Source: Rhodospirillales bacterium
GTDB taxonomy: Bacteria > Pseudomonadota > Alphaproteobacteria > Micavibrionales > UBA2020
Length of the DNA stretch: 6,987 nt
NCBI GenBank assembly: GCA_023266795.1
Contig: JAHFPI010000033.1
Coordinates: forward strand, 1-6,987
Direction of reading: 5' to 3'
The notes below the pieces were generated by a model. It had not been told where the DNA came from and made no database searches. It saw nothing but the letters and a program-made list of their open reading frames with translations. A program made the translations under genes and the position numbers. Below are positions 5,179 through 6,987 of the stretch, in pieces; within the stretch, counting starts at the first letter, position 1, and every line of letters begins with the position of its first letter.

Positions 5179-6674
5179 AGGTATATGTTCCGCATGACGC
5201 ATCTTCTCTGAGTCTCGGCGCTGATGAGGTTGCGGAGGCTTTTAAAAAGAATACAGCCGCCGGTATCGTCCGGAACGGCAGCTGCGGGTTATACTGGCTC
5301 GAGCCGATGATCGAGATTGAAAACGGGAAAGACCGCCTCGCTTATGGCCCTGTCACGGCTGAAGATGTTCCCTCCATCCTGAAACAGGGGCGCGCGCATC
5401 CGCTATGTCTGGGACCCATAGGGGAAATTAAAGCCCTGAAAATCCAGAACCGCCTGACCTTCGCCCGCTGCGGCGTTATCGAAGCCCTGTCAATCGACGA
5501 TTACAAGGCGCAGGGAGGATTTAAGGGGCTGGAGAATGCGCGAAAATGCAGCCCGCAGGAAATCGTAAACGCCGTGAAAGAATCCGGCCTGCGCGGACGT
5601 GGCGGCGCGGCTTTTCCGACAGGAATAAAATGGCAAACCGTGCTGGACTGCAAAGCCGGGCAAAAATATATTGTCTGCAATGCGGATGAAGGAGATAGCG
5701 GCACGTTTGCCGACCGGATGATCATGGAAGGCGACCCCTTCTCCCTGATCGAGGGCATGATGATCGCGGGCTTGGCCGTTGGCGCAACGCAAGGCTATAT
5801 CTACCTGAGATCCGAATATCCCAATGCCTACAAAATTTTCCGTCAGGCGATCGAAATTGCTTATAAGCATGGCTACCTTGGCGACGGGTTTGACCTTGAG
5901 CTCCGTGTCGGCGCCGGCGCCTATATCTGCGGCGAGGAAACGGCATTGCTGGAAAGTCTCGAAGGCAAGCGCGGCGTAATCCGCTACAAGCCGCCGCTGC
6001 CTGCGATCAAAGGACTTTTCGGCCAGCCGACAGTGGTGAATAACGTGATTACGCTGGCAACAGTGCCGTTCATACTGGCCAAGGGCGCGGAAGCCTATCA
6101 AAAATGCGGTGCCGGAAAATCCCGGGGTACGCTAACGATACAACTGGCGGGAAACATCAAACGTCCCGGCCTTTATGAGCTGGATTTCGGGATTGCCCTT
6201 AAAGAACTGCTTTATGATATAGGCGGCGGCACCGCCACAGGCCGTCCGGTCAAAACAGTACAGTGCGGCGGCCCTTTGGGCGCTTATCTGCACGAAAGCC
6301 AGTTTGACCTTCCGGTGACGTATGAAGATTTTGCCGGGCAGAAAGCGATGGTCGGGCATGGCGGGATAGTCGTTTTTGACGATACCGTCAACATGGCCGA
6401 ACAGGCGCGGTATGCCATGGAATTCTGCGCCGTTGAATCCTGCGGCAAATGCACGCCCTGCCGGATCGGCTCCGTGCGCGGCACGGAAGTCATCGAAAAA
6501 ATTATTGCCGGGGAAAAGCCGGAGATGCACCGCAAGCTTCTGGAGGATCTCTGCGCGACGATGCTAGATGGCTCGCTCTGCGCCATGGGCGGTCTTACGC
6601 CTTATCCGGTTTTAAGCGCGCTCAAATTCTGGCCGGAAGACTTCGGTCTCGCGCCGGAGAGAAAGGCAGCATGA
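5175..6674 (+). CDS. fdsB: NAD+-dependent formate dehydrogenase, beta subunit (FMN, NAD, [4Fe-4S])
   Basis: A complete 499-residue diaphorase subunit that passes electrons from formate oxidation through FMN to NAD+. Domains in order: an N-terminal thioredoxin-like region (about 1-125) with NGSCGLYWLEPMIEIE; the FMN/NAD core with GLRGRGGAAFPTG (138-150), CNADEGDSGTFADR (168-181), EGDPFSLIEGM (185-195) and GAGAYICGEETALLESLEG (246-264); KGLFGQPTVVNNV (279-291); an SLBB-type region (about 320-405); and a C-terminal [4Fe-4S] domain with ligands C423, C426, C429 (ESCGKCTPCR) and C469 (GSLCAMGG). The fusion of an N-terminal thioredoxin-like part to a NuoF-like core is the usual FdsB/HoxF-type layout. 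It starts at ATG 5175 within the fdsG stop, with AAAGG (5166-5170) just upstream. All expected ligands are present and there is no sign of damage. Confidence 0.94.
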   Translation: MKVYVPHDASSLSLGADEVAEAFKKNTAAGIVRNGSCGLYWLEPMIEIENGKDRLAYGPVTAEDVPSILKQGRAHPLCLGPIGEIKALKIQNRLTFARCGVIEALSIDDYKAQGGFKGLENARKCSPQEIVNAVKESGLRGRGGAAFPTGIKWQTVLDCKAGQKYIVCNADEGDSGTFADRMIMEGDPFSLIEGMMIAGLAVGATQGYIYLRSEYPNAYKIFRQAIEIAYKHGYLGDGFDLELRVGAGAYICGEETALLESLEGKRGVIRYKPPLPAIKGLFGQPTVVNNVITLATVPFILAKGAEAYQKCGAGKSRGTLTIQLAGNIKRPGLYELDFGIALKELLYDIGGGTATGRPVKTVQCGGPLGAYLHESQFDLPVTYEDFAGQKAMVGHGGIVVFDDTVNMAEQARYAMEFCAVESCGKCTPCRIGSVRGTEVIEKIIAGEKPEMHRKLLEDLCATMLDGSLCAMGGLTPYPVLSALKFWPEDFGLAPERKAA

Positions 6675-6675
6675 C

Positions 6676-6987
6676 ATGGCGCTGCTGAAAGAAAAGGATT
6701 ACGGCACGCCGCCCAGCGCTTCCCCGAAGCAGGCAACGCTGGAAATAGACGGACAAAAAGTTTCTGTACCGGAAGGCACCTCTGTGATGCGGGCGGCCTT
6801 TGAACTCGGCATCGATATTCCCAAGCTTTGCGCGACTGACAGCCTGAAGCCCTTCGGTTCCTGCCGTCTCTGCGTTGTCGAGGTCGAGGGGCGTAACGGC
6901 ACCCCAGGCTCCTGCCATCTGGAAGCCGTAAATGGCATGAAGGTCAAAACCCAAAGCGAAAAACTGGCTAGGCTGCGGGCGAATATC
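6676..6987 (+). CDS. fdsA: NAD+-dependent formate dehydrogenase, alpha (molybdenum) subunit, N-terminal part
   Basis: The first 104 codons of a large subunit cut by the window end. The visible part is a short basic leader (MALLKEKDYG) and then a [2Fe-2S] plant-type ferredoxin domain, beginning TLEIDGQKVSVPEGTSVMRAA. The four ligands are spaced C52-x10-C63-x2-C66-x13-C80 (KLCATDSLKPFGSCRLC, then GSC). The KTQSEKLARLR stretch that follows leads in FdsA and NuoG to the next iron-sulfur domains. In FdsA the remainder would hold several [4Fe-4S] clusters and the bis-MGD molybdenum site, where formate is oxidised to CO2; none of that can be checked here. ATG 6676 is one base after the fdsB stop, with GAGAGAAAGG (6657-6666 region) as ribosome binding site. 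NuoG or HoxU are the alternatives, but CATDSLKPFGSCRLCVVEVEG and the partners favour FdsA. Confidence 0.88.
   Translation, partial: MALLKEKDYGTPPSASPKQATLEIDGQKVSVPEGTSVMRAAFELGIDIPKLCATDSLKPFGSCRLCVVEVEGRNGTPGSCHLEAVNGMKVKTQSEKLARLRANI

Noticed and set aside
5490..6101. 203-codon open frame on the minus strand opposite fdsB
   Set aside because: It lies fully inside the well-supported fdsB, its translation has no recognisable domain, and it has no ribosome binding site. It is a codon-bias shadow.
4684..6987. Complex I genes nuoE-nuoF-nuoG or bidirectional hydrogenase hoxE-F-U
   Set aside because: The gamma subunit wording (SRAEVHGVISFYHDYR), the thioredoxin-fused beta subunit and the third gene's start (CATDSLKPFGSCRLC) fit formate dehydrogenase FdsG/B/A better. 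No other complex I genes are nearby.

Overview
The window looks like a piece of a proteobacterial chromosome, most likely an alphaproteobacterium. The pointers are a GluQ-type tRNA-Asp modifying enzyme, a DusB-type dihydrouridine synthase, the Gram-negative envelope set ydbH-ynbE-ydbL, and a soluble NAD-linked formate dehydrogenase operon (fdsGBA). The class is inferred from protein style alone; no rRNA or tRNA marker is present. Base composition is fairly balanced and I see no integrase, transposase, insertion sequence or CRISPR array.

Left part (1-2743): the 3' end of gluQ runs rightward and overlaps the 3' end of leftward dusB by 32 bp. A short divergent gap leads to a yaiI/UPF0178 gene. 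An AT-rich gap with an imperfect inverted repeat follows, then a 33-residue lysine-rich mini-protein with a strong ribosome binding site, a small hairpin, and a 5-formyltetrahydrofolate cyclo-ligase gene that appears to start with TTG.

Middle part (2748-4357, minus strand): a compact operon read from right to left, ydbH, ynbE, ydbL. ydbH and ynbE overlap by 4 bp (ATGA), and ydbL follows ynbE after 12 nt. In E. coli the equivalent proteins form an inner-to-outer membrane bridge used in phospholipid transport. Here YdbH is only 361 residues, less than half the E. coli size, yet it keeps both the N-terminal anchor and a C-terminal region resembling the family's.

Right part (4358-6987): a 326-bp non-coding divergent region is unusually rich in stem-loops, including a 14-bp hairpin and several neighbouring stems that share bases. 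It is followed by fdsG, fdsB and the start of fdsA, tightly packed (ATGA overlap, then a 1-nt gap). These encode the [2Fe-2S] gamma subunit, the FMN/NAD beta subunit and the start of the molybdenum-containing alpha subunit of NAD+-dependent formate dehydrogenase (formate + NAD+ to CO2 + NADH). fdsA is cut by the window edge.

The genes are mostly conserved housekeeping or metabolic functions. The items most worth a second look are the miniature YdbH bridge system, the structured leader in front of fdsG, and the lysine-rich mini-protein.
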